Source: Promicromonospora sp. AC04 (lineage in GTDB: Bacteria; Actinomycetota; Actinomycetes; Actinomycetales; Cellulomonadaceae). From it: 64,000 nucleotides of DNA. The stretch spans positions 496,001 through 560,000 of the forward strand of contig NZ_QBUG01000003.1 of assembly GCF_003058225.1 (NCBI RefSeq), written 5' to 3'. The notes below the pieces were generated by a model. The model did no database searches. It was not told the origin of the DNA and saw only the letters and a list, made by a program, of their open reading frames with translations. Position numbers and translations under genes: made by a program. Each line of letters begins with the position of its first letter. The first letter of the stretch is position 1. Below, piece by piece: positions 22,664 to 30,982 of this stretch.

Positions 22664-23571
22664 TGACCACCGGACTGCAGATCGCGCTGCTGGGCGGGGC
22701 CGTGTTCGGTCTCGGCGTCGCGCTGCTGGTCTGGCGCCTGATGCCCGCCGACCCGGACGTGGTCGACGTCGTGCGGCGCTACTCGCCCGAGGCGGCCAAG
22801 GAACGCTCGGCGGTGCGGACCGAGGTCGTCGCGCCGGGGACCGTCGAGAAGCTCGGGATCTGGGCCATCCGCCGGTTCCCGGCGTCTGTCTGGGGGAGGT
22901 CCCCCACCAAGGAGCTCGCGCTGCTGCGGGTGCCCGTCCACCGGCACTACGGCACCAAGGTGGCGTACGCGCTGGTCGGCCTGGTCCTCCCGCCGATCCT
23001 GTCGTACTACTTCACGCTGATCCAGCTGCCGGTCCCCGTGGTGGTGCCCGCGGGCGGCTCGCTGGTCCTGGCGGCCTTCCTGTTCCTGGCGCCGGACATG
23101 AACGTCCGGTCCGACGCCAAGAAGGCCCGCGGGGACTTCTCCCGGGCCCTCGGCGTCTACACCGACCTGGTCGCCCTCGAGCGGCTCAGCGGTGCGGGAT
23201 CCCGGCAGGCCATGGAGAGCGCGGCCGAGGTCGGCGACAACTGGGTGTTCCGCCGCATCGGCGAGGAGCTGCAGCGTTCTCGTTGGAACGGCCTGGCGCC
23301 CTGGGACTCGCTGCAGAACCTGTCGGAGGAGCTCGGCCTGCCCGAGCTCAACGACCTGGCCGACGTCATGCGCATGAGCGGTGAGGGCTCCCAGGTCTAC
23401 GACAACCTCCGGGCCCGTTCGGCCGCTCTGCGCTCGGCCATGCTGAACACCGAGCGTGCCACCGCGAACGCCGCGAGCGAGCGCATCAACATGCCCATGT
23501 CCCTGCTGGGCGTGGTGTTCATGGTCATCCTCATCACACCCGCCCTGCTGCGCGTGATGGCCGGCACCTGA
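22660..23571 (+). CDS. tadC: TadC-like pilus platform membrane protein
   Basis: 303 residues starting at the first of two adjacent ATGs (MMTTGLQIALLGGAVFGLG), overlapping tadB by 4 bases. An N-terminal helix, a soluble segment, a membrane pair (ALVGLVLPPILSYYFTLIQL and a following VVPAGGSLVLAAFLFL), a GspF-type helical domain (DFSRALGVYTDLVALERLSG and ELNDLADVMRMSGEGSQVYD) and a final helix (MSLLGVVFMVILITPALLRV). It partners TadB in the inner-membrane platform. Confidence 0.88.
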   Translation: MMTTGLQIALLGGAVFGLGVALLVWRLMPADPDVVDVVRRYSPEAAKERSAVRTEVVAPGTVEKLGIWAIRRFPASVWGRSPTKELALLRVPVHRHYGTKVAYALVGLVLPPILSYYFTLIQLPVPVVVPAGGSLVLAAFLFLAPDMNVRSDAKKARGDFSRALGVYTDLVALERLSGAGSRQAMESAAEVGDNWVFRRIGEELQRSRWNGLAPWDSLQNLSEELGLPELNDLADVMRMSGEGSQVYDNLRARSAALRSAMLNTERATANAASERINMPMSLLGVVFMVILITPALLRVMAGT

Positions 23572-23639
23572 CGATGCCCGGCCAGCACGCACCAGCCCGT
23601 CCGTACCTCGATGCCAGAACCACCGGAAAGGGGAGCCCG

Positions 23640-23840
23640 ATGCTCCACATCGTCGCAACACTGCACACCTTCGGCCTGAGGGTGACCGCCCGGGCTCGCG
23701 CCCGGCTGGCCGACGCCCCCGAGCGGGGCAACGTCACCATCGAGAACGTCCTGTGGGCCGTGGCGGTAATCGCCATCGTCGCGATAGTGGTCGCCGCGAT
23801 CAGGGCCTTCGTGACGTCAGAAGCGGCCAAGATCGGGTGA
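23640..23840 (+). CDS. flp: Flp-type pilin
   Basis: 66 residues from ATG at 23640 (MLHIVATLHTFGLRVTARAR), chosen because GGAAAGGGGAG sits just upstream and the length fits Flp pilins. A leader with several arginines precedes ERGNVTIENVLWAVAVIAIV, where the hydrophobic pilin helix begins about five residues after a glycine with a glutamate (E42) in the usual pilin +5 region, followed by VVAAIRAFVTSEAAKIG. The major Flp subunit is processed by a TadV-type peptidase, which is not encoded in this window. Its stop overlaps the next GTG. Confidence 0.82.
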   Translation: MLHIVATLHTFGLRVTARARARLADAPERGNVTIENVLWAVAVIAIVAIVVAAIRAFVTSEAAKIG

Positions 23841-24250
23841 CCTGCCGTCCCCGGCACGCACGATCCCAGGTGCGCCGTTCCCGGAGAACCAGTGAGCGCG
23901 GCTCGGCCACGATCGAGCACGTGTTCCTCCTGCCCGCGCTCTTCACGCTGATGTTCGTGTTCGTGCAGGGCGCCATGCTCTACCAGGGCCGGGCGGTGGC
24001 GCTCGCCGCCGCACAGGAGGGTGCGCGCGCGGTCGCTGCGGAGTACGGGACCGTCGGCGCCGGCGTGAACGCGGCGCACGAGTACGTGAACGCGACCACC
24101 GTCGGGCTGAAGGGCACGACCGTGACCGGCCGGCGGACGGCCACGTACGCCACGGTCAGCGTCACCACGCACACGGTGTCGCTGGTCCCGGGCTGGCAGC
24201 CGACCGTCGAGCAGTCGGCCACGCTGCCCGTCGAGAGGGTCACCGGATGA
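23837..24250 (+). CDS. TadE-like pseudopilin
   Basis: 137 residues with a GTG start (VTCRPRHARSQVRRSRR) that overlaps the flp stop (GTGA). After a basic tail, SERGSATIEHVFLLPALFTL has the TadE signature (GSxxxE followed by a hydrophobic helix), then a mostly beta, threonine-rich exported domain (TTVTGRRTATYATVSVTT). TadE-type minor pseudopilins are processed like Flp and act in assembly. First of three in a row. Its stop overlaps the next ATG by 4 bases. Confidence 0.8.
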   Translation: MTCRPRHARSQVRRSRRTSERGSATIEHVFLLPALFTLMFVFVQGAMLYQGRAVALAAAQEGARAVAAEYGTVGAGVNAAHEYVNATTVGLKGTTVTGRRTATYATVSVTTHTVSLVPGWQPTVEQSATLPVERVTG

Positions 24251-24705
24251 TGCGACGGGTTCTCGGGCGGACGGCGGACGGCCGCCGGCACGACGGCGAG
24301 CGCGGCTCGGCGTCGATCGAGGCCGTGATCGGCGTGTCCGCGTTCGTGCTGCTCGGGTCCCTGGTCATCGCCGGGGGCCGGGTGGCGATCGCGCACCAGG
24401 CCATCGAGTCGGTGGCGGCCGAGGCCGCGCGGTCGGCGTCGATCGCACGCACCCAGGCGGAGGCCAACGCCTCGGCGGTTGCCGGGGCGACGGCGAGCCT
24501 GGCCAACCAGGACGTCCGGTGCGGCACGAGCAGCGTCACCGTCGACACCAGCGGGTTCGCCTCGCCCCCGGGCACCCCGGCGTCGGTGGACGCCACCGTG
24601 TCCTGTGCGGTCGACCTGTCCGACGTCGCACTCCCCGGCGTGCCCGGGGCGATCACTATCACCAAGACGATGTCCAGCCCGATCGATACCTACCGGGAGC
24701 ACTGA
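24247..24705 (+). CDS. TadE/TadF-like pseudopilin
   Basis: 152 residues from the first of two ATGs (MMRRVLGRTADGRRHDG). The pseudopilin start ERGSASIEAVIGVSAFVLL is clear, followed by an exported alanine/serine-rich domain with two cysteines (VRCGTSS and VSCAVDL) likely to form a disulphide. Second of three TadE-like genes; a 1-base gap separates it from the third. Shared GSxSxE starts show the three are paralogous. Confidence 0.8.
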   Translation: MMRRVLGRTADGRRHDGERGSASIEAVIGVSAFVLLGSLVIAGGRVAIAHQAIESVAAEAARSASIARTQAEANASAVAGATASLANQDVRCGTSSVTVDTSGFASPPGTPASVDATVSCAVDLSDVALPGVPGAITITKTMSSPIDTYREH

Positions 24706-24706
24706 C

Positions 24707-25156
24707 ATGCGGCGCCTGAGACGCTCACCGACGACCGACAGCGCCGCCCGCGAGCGTGGCTCGGTGTCGTCCTGGCTGGTCACGTCGACGTTCGTGATGA
24801 TCCTCGGCGTGGGCATTGCCGTCGACCTGACCGGGCAGGTGCACGCGCAGCAGCACGCCCGGGACGTCGCCTTCCAGGCCGCCCGCGCCGGCGGGCAGCA
24901 GCTCCAGGGAGGCTCGGCCATCCGCGGGGAGGGCGTGCGAGCCGACCCGCGCCAGGCGGCCGTCGCCGCGCAGACCTACCTCGCCGCGGCGGACATGACC
25001 GGATCGGTCAGCGTGCCCGGGGGAGACGTCGTCGTGGTGCGGACCAGTGACGTGTACGAGACCAAGTTTCTGTCGTTCATCGGCCTGACCTCCATGCGGG
25101 TGTCGGGCGAGGGTGAGGCACGCGTCGTGCGGGCCGTCGAGGGGGTCGAGCAGTGA
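24707..25156 (+). CDS. TadG/TadE-like exported pilus-locus protein
   Basis: 149 residues from ATG one base after the previous stop (MRRLRRSPTTDSAARERG). The pilin-type start SVSSWLVTSTFVMILGVGIA lacks the usual Glu at +5, so it may be membrane-anchored rather than processed (TadG/Rv3660-like helicase-associated proteins show this). The exported part (VDLTGQVHAQQHARDVAFQA and onward) resembles the N-terminal region of TadG. The stop overlaps the next ATG by 4 bases. Confidence 0.76.
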   Translation: MRRLRRSPTTDSAARERGSVSSWLVTSTFVMILGVGIAVDLTGQVHAQQHARDVAFQAARAGGQQLQGGSAIRGEGVRADPRQAAVAAQTYLAAADMTGSVSVPGGDVVVVRTSDVYETKFLSFIGLTSMRVSGEGEARVVRAVEGVEQ

Positions 25157-28100
25157 TGCGTCGTCTGAAGGGCCTGCTGGCGCTGCTGGTGATCGTGGGG
25201 GTGACCGTCGGCCTGCCGTTCGCGCTGGTCGCCGTCGGTGCCGACCCGTTCGCGGGTGGAGCGCCGTCGTTCGAGTCGTTGGTCGACCTCCTGACCTCGC
25301 GCGACGACGGCACGCTGTTCATGGTTGTGCTCCAGGTGGTCGGGTGGCTGGCCTGGGCCTTCCTGGCCCTGTCGATCCTGGTCGAGCTGGTCTCGCAGCT
25401 GCGCGGTGTTCGTGCGCCCCGGATGCCCGGGCTGCAGCTGCCGCAGAGCGCCGCGCGCGGCCTGGTCGGTGCCATGCTGCTGCTGTTCACCGCCGTGCCG
25501 ATGGCCAACGCCGCGGTCCTGCCCGCCAGTGCTGCGCCGATAGTGGAGTCGCACACGGTGTCGGTGTCCGCGCCGGCCGTGGTGGAGGCGCCGTCGGCTT
25601 CCGCGACGCACCGGGCGGAGTCCACGCACCGGGCGGAGCAGGCAGCCGAGAAGAAGGTCGCGCCCGCGACCGTCCAGCACACCGTGGTGCGCGGCGACAC
25701 CCTGTGGGGCCTGGCCGAGACCTACCTGGGTGACGGGCACAGGTTCCGGGACATCGTCGAGCTCAACCAGGAGCATCTGGCCGACAACCCGGCCTTCCTG
25801 ACGACGGGCTGGGTCCTGACGATTCCGGCGTCACCCGACGCCGCTCCCGACGCCGCCGAGCAGGACACCCGGGACAGGAGCGTGGTGGTCGAGAAGGGCG
25901 ACACGCTGTCGGGGATCGCCGCGGCGGAGCTCGGCGACGCCGCCCGGTACCCCGAGCTGTTCGAGGCCACGCGGGACGTCGACCAGCCGGGCGGGGCACA
26001 CCTGACCGACCCGGACCTGATCCATCCGGGTTGGACCGTGCAGGTGCCAGGGGCCTCGGGGGCCGCGCCGGCCCAGGAGCATCGTGCGGCGCCGGAGGCC
26101 AGGGCAACCGAGCCGGAGGCAGCCGAGTTGGAGGCCTCCGAGCCGGACGCCTCGGAGCCGAAGCGGTCGGCACCTGCAGAGCAAGCGGACCCGGTGCAAC
26201 CCGCCGCACAGGAGCTGGCCCCGGAGGCGTCGGCCCCGGAAGCGTCGGCCCCGGAGGCGGGCGCGCCGTCGTCGGCCGAGGCAACGCGCGTGGGGGACGA
26301 GACCGAGCGGCCGAAGGCCGCGCCCGCCCCCGGTCTCGCCAGGCAGGGCGAGGCCGCCGCCGAGCGGCAGGCCGATGCGGTCCAGAGCGATGCGGTCCAG
26401 AGCGATGCGGTCCAGAGCGATGCGGTCCAGAGCGATGCGGTCCAGAGCGATGCGGTCCAGAGCGACGCGGCCGACGACGGGATGTCCGACGACGCCCCCT
26501 GGCAGGTCGCGACCGTAGCCGGCGTCGGGACCGTCCTCGCGGCGGGGGTGCTCACGGTCCTGGCCCGCCGTCGCCGGGACCAGCAGCGGCTGCGCCGCCC
26601 GGGGCAGCGCGTGCCGCTGCCCGTCGGCGACACCGCCGCGTTCGAGCAGGCGATCCGCGCCGCGGCCGACCACCTGTCGGTCGAGACCGTCGACCTCGCG
26701 CTGCGCTCCCTGGCGAGCCTGTGCGTCGAGTCCGGCCGCCCCCTCCCGGTGGTGCGCGCCGCCCGGCTGACCGCCCAGGCGTTCGAGCTGTACCTGGAGG
26801 AGCCCACGCTCCTGCCCCAGCCTTGGCGCAACGCGGGCGACTCGACCGTCTGGCGGCTCGACGTCGCCGACGTCCAGCGGCTCGCCCCGGTGGACCCCGC
26901 CGTCGTGCCGGCCCCGTACCCATCGCTCGTCACCATCGGGTCCGACGACGACCAGGGCCACGTCTTCCTCAACCTCGAGCACCTCGGGGCGCTCGGCATC
27001 ACCGGCGACGACCCCGCGACCCGCGAGATCCTCGCGGCACTCGCCGTCGAGCTCGCCACCTCCGTGTGGGCCGACGACCTGCAGGTCACCCTCGTGGGCG
27101 CCTTCCCGGACCTCGAGGACACGATGCGCACCGGCCGCATCCGCTACCTGCCGAGCATCGGCCGGATCATCGAGGACCTGACTCGGCGTGCGCACGACGA
27201 TCGCGCGGCGCTCGCGGCGCAGCGAGTGCCCGACCTGTACGCGGCGCGGGTGGCCGGCGTTGCGCCCGACGCGTGGTCCCCGGAGATCGTGCTGCTCGCC
27301 GACCAGGTGTCCGACGAGCAGCGGGCCCAGCTCGCCCGGCTGACGGACGACCTGCCGCACGTGGCGCTGGCGACGATCACCGGTGGCACCAGCGTGGGCG
27401 AGTGGAGCGTCCAGCTCCTGCCAGGGCAGGAGCTGGCGGTGCTGGCGCCGATCGGCCTGGAGCTGCGCCCGCAGCGCCTGCCTTCCGATCAGTACGGGCA
27501 CCTGTTGCGTCTCGTGTCCCTCGCTGACGCAGGTGCGTTCGAGGGTGTGGGCCAGTCCGAGCCGAGCGTCGCGGAGGTCGAGGCGATCGCCCCGGTGTCC
27601 GAGCCGAGGACCGACACCGCGGAGATCCCGATCGTGGCTCCCTTGCTGGCCGAGCCTGTCGAGACCGCAGACCCCTACGACGACGAGCCCGCCCCCGACA
27701 CGCTCGAGGTCGCTATCGTCCCGGACCCACGGGCGGGCGCCGCGCCGTCGGGCACCGCCCCTCGGATCCTTGCGCTCGGCCCGGTGGACCTCCAGAACGC
27801 GGCCGGCACCGTCGAGGACGGCAAGCGTGCCCGCCTGCTGGAGCTCGCCACGTTCCTGGCCCTGCACCCGGGCACGACGCGCACCGCGATCGACGCCGCG
27901 ATCTGGCCCGACCGGGCGGGCGCGGACAACCTGAGCACCCGGAACGCCGCGACGTCGCGGCTCCGCCGGTGGGTCGGGCAGGACGCCGACGGCCAGGACT
28001 ACCTGCCCCGGCATCAGGCCGACGGCGGGCACGGGTTCCTCCCGTCGGTCACCACCGATGCCGGCGAGTGGGACCACCTGCTGGGCGGTGCGCCCCTGGA

Positions 28101-28518
28101 TGCCTCCACGGAGAACCTCGAGGCGGCGCTCCCCCTGGTGCGCGGCGTCCCGTTCGAGGGCACGCACACCCGCCGGTACGCGTGGGCCGAGCCGATCCGG
28201 CAGCGCCTCATCGCCGAGATCGTGGACGCGTCGTACACGCTCGCCAGGCGGCGTCTGCTGGAGGGGCGCTGGCGCTCGGCCGAAGCGGCCGTCGTGGTGG
28301 GCCTGCGGGTCGAGCCGACGCAGGAGAGCCTGTGGCGCGTCCGGATCCTGGCCGCGCACGAGAGCCGCGACGCCGAGGCGGAGACCGAGGCGATCGAGCG
28401 GCTGCTCAGCATCACCGAGCGGCTCGAGTGCGACCTGCAGCCGGAGACGGAGCAGCTCCTCGCGGCCCTGAAGAACCCGGGCGCGGGCTTCGACCGGCTC
28501 ATGGTCGACGCGCTCTAG
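25153..28518 (+). CDS. LysM- and BTAD-domain membrane protein of the tad operon
   Basis: 1121 residues, ATG in an overlap with the previous gene (MMRRLKGLLALLVIVGVTVG). Membrane helices lie near 10-30, 55-80 and 97-117. Two LysM domains follow (about 175-226, HTVVRGDTLWGLAETYLG; about 243-300, VVEKGDTLSGIAAAELG), then an Ala/Glu/Pro-rich linker with six DAVQS repeats (408-437) and a further helix (453-474). The large C-terminal part ends in a winged-helix-like segment (about 870-985) and a SARP/BTAD helical domain (about 985-1115, PLVRGVPFEGTHTRRYAWAE). With an even number of helices, LysM would face the wall and BTAD the cytosol, possibly linking pilus assembly to the envelope. Similar proteins end many actinobacterial tad operons. 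Confidence 0.82.
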   Translation: MMRRLKGLLALLVIVGVTVGLPFALVAVGADPFAGGAPSFESLVDLLTSRDDGTLFMVVLQVVGWLAWAFLALSILVELVSQLRGVRAPRMPGLQLPQSAARGLVGAMLLLFTAVPMANAAVLPASAAPIVESHTVSVSAPAVVEAPSASATHRAESTHRAEQAAEKKVAPATVQHTVVRGDTLWGLAETYLGDGHRFRDIVELNQEHLADNPAFLTTGWVLTIPASPDAAPDAAEQDTRDRSVVVEKGDTLSGIAAAELGDAARYPELFEATRDVDQPGGAHLTDPDLIHPGWTVQVPGASGAAPAQEHRAAPEARATEPEAAELEASEPDASEPKRSAPAEQADPVQPAAQELAPEASAPEASAPEAGAPSSAEATRVGDETERPKAAPAPGLARQGEAAAERQADAVQSDAVQSDAVQSDAVQSDAVQSDAVQSDAADDGMSDDAPWQVATVAGVGTVLAAGVLTVLARRRRDQQRLRRPGQRVPLPVGDTAAFEQAIRAAADHLSVETVDLALRSLASLCVESGRPLPVVRAARLTAQAFELYLEEPTLLPQPWRNAGDSTVWRLDVADVQRLAPVDPAVVPAPYPSLVTIGSDDDQGHVFLNLEHLGALGITGDDPATREILAALAVELATSVWADDLQVTLVGAFPDLEDTMRTGRIRYLPSIGRIIEDLTRRAHDDRAALAAQRVPDLYAARVAGVAPDAWSPEIVLLADQVSDEQRAQLARLTDDLPHVALATITGGTSVGEWSVQLLPGQELAVLAPIGLELRPQRLPSDQYGHLLRLVSLADAGAFEGVGQSEPSVAEVEAIAPVSEPRTDTAEIPIVAPLLAEPVETADPYDDEPAPDTLEVAIVPDPRAGAAPSGTAPRILALGPVDLQNAAGTVEDGKRARLLELATFLALHPGTTRTAIDAAIWPDRAGADNLSTRNAATSRLRRWVGQDADGQDYLPRHQADGGHGFLPSVTTDAGEWDHLLGGAPLDASTENLEAALPLVRGVPFEGTHTRRYAWAEPIRQRLIAEIVDASYTLARRRLLEGRWRSAEAAVVVGLRVEPTQESLWRVRILAAHESRDAEAETEAIERLLSITERLECDLQPETEQLLAALKNPGAGFDRLMVDAL
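26374..26463 (+). repeat. 15-bp tandem repeat (6 identical copies)
   Basis: Six perfect copies of GATGCGGTCCAGAGC encoding DAVQS in the linker of the LysM-BTAD protein, followed by a degenerate seventh (GACGCGGCCGAC). Perfect identity at synonymous sites indicates recent expansion. Confidence 0.95.
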
Positions 28519-28610
28519 GAGCGAGCGCCGGGTGGCCGGCGTCGCCCCGCATTTCCGGTACCTTTCGTCCTGAATACCCCAGATTCTGCATGAGAGGTAC
28601 CGACGTCGGC

Positions 28611-29477
28611 ATGCCCGCCTCGATGACTCGCCGTTTCCTGCTCGCCGCGCTGGCCGCCGCCGGGCCGCTTGCTCTCACGGCGAGCGCGCCGCCCGCCGCC
28701 ACCTCCACGCCGGCGGACGCCGCTGCCCCGACCGCCGCACGGAAGGCCAAGTCCCAGGTGCAGCACCCGCCCCGGATCCACATCGCCGGTGACTCCACGG
28801 CCGCCCAGAAGTACGCCGACGTCTTCCCCGAGACCGGCTGGGGCATGGCCCTGCCCTGGTACGTCGCGCCGCGGATCGAGGTGGTCAACCACGCGATGAA
28901 CGGGCGCAGCTCCCGCAGCTTCATCGCGGAGGGGCGCCTCGACGTGATCCTGGACGCCATCCGCCCCGGCGACGTGCTGCTCGTGCAGTTCGGGCACAAC
29001 GACCAGAAGTCCGACCCGGACGTCGGCACCGAACCGTGGACCACCTACCCGTCCTACCTGCGCCGTTACCTCGACGGGGCGCGGGGGCGAGGGGCGCGGC
29101 CGGTGCTGCTGACCCCGGCCGAGCGACGGCGGTTCGACGCCGCGGGCGACGTCGTCGCGACCCACGGGTTCTACCCGGACGCGATGCGCGCGCTGGCCGC
29201 CGCCGAGGGCGTGCCCCTGATCGACATCACCGCGCAGACCATCGCGCTGTGGCAGGAGCTCGGGCTCGACGGCAGCAAGCTCAGCTTTCTGCACACCTAC
29301 GAGGGACGCGAGGACAACACCCACTTCAACGCCCCGGGCGCGGGCGTCGTCGCGCGCATGGTGGCGCGTGGGCTGCTCGCCGCCGGCGTCCTCGCCGAGG
29401 ACGGCGTGCGCCGCCTCTACGAGACCGTCCCGGTCGAGTGGTTCACCTGGCCGGAGGACCCGCCCGCGGCGACCTGA
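28611..29477 (+). CDS. Secreted SGNH esterase, rhamnogalacturonan acetylesterase-like (CE12 type)
   Basis: 288 residues from ATG at 28611 (MPASMTRRFLLAALAAAG); GAGG lies 13 bases upstream. In-frame ATGs at 28590 and 28623 are alternatives. A signal peptide (to about ALTASA) and an Ala/Thr/Pro linker precede an SGNH hydrolase: IAGDSTAA (block I, nucleophile Ser), NHAMNGRSSRSF (block II Gly), VQFGHNDQK (block III Asn) and EDNTHFNAPGA (block V Asp and His). GDSTxA with GHND is typical of CE12 rhamnogalacturonan acetylesterases, which deacetylate pectin, though xylan esterase activity is also possible. It stands alone after the tad operon. Confidence 0.83.
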   Translation: MPASMTRRFLLAALAAAGPLALTASAPPAATSTPADAAAPTAARKAKSQVQHPPRIHIAGDSTAAQKYADVFPETGWGMALPWYVAPRIEVVNHAMNGRSSRSFIAEGRLDVILDAIRPGDVLLVQFGHNDQKSDPDVGTEPWTTYPSYLRRYLDGARGRGARPVLLTPAERRRFDAAGDVVATHGFYPDAMRALAAAEGVPLIDITAQTIALWQELGLDGSKLSFLHTYEGREDNTHFNAPGAGVVARMVARGLLAAGVLAEDGVRRLYETVPVEWFTWPEDPPAAT

Positions 29478-29603
29478 GCCGGTCTGCGGCACGGCTTCGC
29501 CGCCCTCGCGGCGCCCGCGTTCACGCCTGTTGCACACCCACGGCCGGCGGAAACCGGTGCGGACGGGATGATCCCTGGGACGGCGGCACGGCGGTGTCGT
29601 TGC

Positions 29604-29609
29604 TACGTT
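29604..29609 (+). promoter_or_regulatory. -10 box of a predicted leaderless promoter
   Basis: TACGTT lies exactly six bases before the ATG at 29616, so transcription should start at or near the start codon. The same geometry is seen at 44140, 45997, 47142, 51498 and 52929. Confidence 0.6.
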
Positions 29610-29615
29610 CGACAG

Positions 29616-30359
29616 ATGGACCACTCTGGGGGGCGGGGCGTGGCCGTCGTCGTAGAGGACGACGACCTCATCCGCGAGGTCATCGGGGTCATCATGCAGC
29701 AGGCCGGGTTCACCGTGCATCCCGCCGCCACCGGCACGCAGGGTGTGGCACTGGTCAAGGCGCACGAGCCCATCGTGACGACCGTCGACGTCTCCCTGCC
29801 CGACATCGACGGGTTCGAGGTCGTGCGGCGGGTCCGGACCTTCTCCGACACGGTCGTTGTCATGCTCACGGCCCGGCTCGACGAGGCCGACACGCTCATG
29901 GGTCTCGAGTCCGGTGCCGACGAGTACGTCACCAAGCCGTTCCGGCCGCGCGAGCTGCGGGCGCGCATCGACGCCCTCCTGCGCCGTTCCGGCCATCCCG
30001 CTCCGGCGGCTTCGGAAGAGCCCGCCGAGCCTGCTCCCGGCACTGTCGACAGGAGGCTCGAGGTCGACACCGATCGCCGCACGGTCCGCCTGGGCGGCGA
30101 GCTCGTCCACCTCACCCGCACCGAGTTCGACCTCCTCGTGGCCCTCCACGGCGCTCACGGCCGGCCCGTGGCCAAGGGTGAGCTGGCAGGCCTGCTCTGG
30201 CCGGACGAGCACGGCTACGGAGGCCGGGCCGCGGAGGCGGCACGCCGCACGGTCGAGGTGCACGTGGCCAACGTCCGGCGCAAGCTCGGCGACAGCCCGA
30301 CGAGCCCGCGCTTCATCCACACCGTCAGGGGGCTGGGGTACCGGTTCGAGGACGCCTGA
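29616..30359 (+). CDS. Orphan OmpR-family response regulator
   Basis: 247 residues from ATG at 29616 (MDHSGGRGVAVVVEDDDLIR), fixed by the leaderless -10 box. The receiver domain (about 8-125) has the acidic pair EDD (14-16), phospho-acceptor D58 (VDVSLPDIDG) and the conserved lysine in VTKPFRPRE. A Pro/Glu linker leads to an OmpR/PhoB winged-helix DNA-binding domain (about 150-245) with the typical end RRTVEVHVANVRRKLGD and TVRGLGYRF. No histidine kinase gene is adjacent; the convergent neighbour encodes a degenerate Hpt-like protein and overlaps its last 35 bases. Confidence 0.92.
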   Translation: MDHSGGRGVAVVVEDDDLIREVIGVIMQQAGFTVHPAATGTQGVALVKAHEPIVTTVDVSLPDIDGFEVVRRVRTFSDTVVVMLTARLDEADTLMGLESGADEYVTKPFRPRELRARIDALLRRSGHPAPAASEEPAEPAPGTVDRRLEVDTDRRTVRLGGELVHLTRTEFDLLVALHGAHGRPVAKGELAGLLWPDEHGYGGRAAEAARRTVEVHVANVRRKLGDSPTSPRFIHTVRGLGYRFEDA

Positions 30360-30699
30360 GCAGAGCAGCCTCGGTGTCATGAGCCAGACGCATGAGCCGC
30401 TCCAACGTCTCGATCTGTGGCAGGGTGCGATACCGCACCGCATCCTGTGCCACGGCCCAGGCGGCCTGGGCCAGCGCGACCGCCCCCACCATGGCGCCTG
30501 TGACGGCCAGGTCCACCGCCTGGTCGTAGACCGCACGCACGCTGCCGTCGAAGGCAGCAACGGTGAGGAGCTGGAGTCGCTCCTTGAGCCCGGTGCCGTA
30601 CTGCTTGGCGAGCCGGCGAGCGGCCAGCTGGCCGATATCCTGGCCGAGCTCATGGAGCACGCGTTCGTCGAGGATGTCCGTCGCGAGGATGCGCATCAT
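30325..30699 (-). CDS. Degenerate Hpt-like helical protein
   Basis: 124 residues from the first of two ATGs (MMRILATDILDERVLHELGQ); the frame is open further upstream, so the start is uncertain. It reads like a histidine phosphotransfer domain: ILDERVLHELGQDIG at the start, a second helix pair, then AVDLAVTGAMVGAVALAQAA, which aligns with the usual AHSLKGSAxNVGAxxLAxxC. The phosphorylatable His is replaced by Val, so phosphotransfer is not expected. Its 3' end overlaps the convergent response regulator by 35 bases. A phosphorylation-independent partner or inhibitor of that regulator is possible; this is inference from fold pattern and position. Confidence 0.62.
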   Translation of the reverse strand: MMRILATDILDERVLHELGQDIGQLAARRLAKQYGTGLKERLQLLTVAAFDGSVRAVYDQAVDLAVTGAMVGAVALAQAAWAVAQDAVRYRTLPQIETLERLMRLAHDTEAALLRRPRTGTPAP

Positions 30700-30864
30700 C
30701 GGGCCGGGCTCTCGCTGGTTGCTGTCCGACCCCTCGGGGCGCCTGCTGTCCGCGCGACCCCGTCGGACGAGGAGCACTGTGTCTTCGTCATCGCGAGGCC
30801 TCCCGTGAGTGTCTGAATGGTTGCTCCCAGCATGCGACCCAGAACTCAACGTCCAGCCGAAGAT

Positions 30865-30904
30865 CCTCAAGGGCTCCTCAAGATCAGGCTTGAGGTTCTT
30901 GAGG
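30865..30904. promoter_or_regulatory. Nested four-site palindrome, candidate operator
   Basis: Two CCTCAAG boxes (30865-30871, 30876-30882) are followed by two CTTGAGG boxes (30889-30895, 30898-30904). The half-sites form two nested inverted repeats about 165 bases upstream of the Hpt-like gene, an arrangement expected of a cooperative dimer-of-dimers repressor site. Confidence 0.5.
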
Positions 30905-30939
30905 TTCTGAAGGTTTGCCGGTCCGTCGCGGGCCGGCGA

Positions 30940-30971
30940 CAGCGCCCCCGACGTTCTTGTCGGGGGCGCTG
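30940..30971 (-). terminator. Hairpin terminator after hemL
   Basis: A perfect 13-bp stem (CAGCGCCCCCGAC with GTCGGGGGCGCTG) around the loop GTTCTT lies 12 bases beyond the hemL stop. No U-tract follows on either strand, as is common in high-GC actinobacteria. Confidence 0.75.
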
Positions 30972-30982
30972 CAGTGCCCTGG

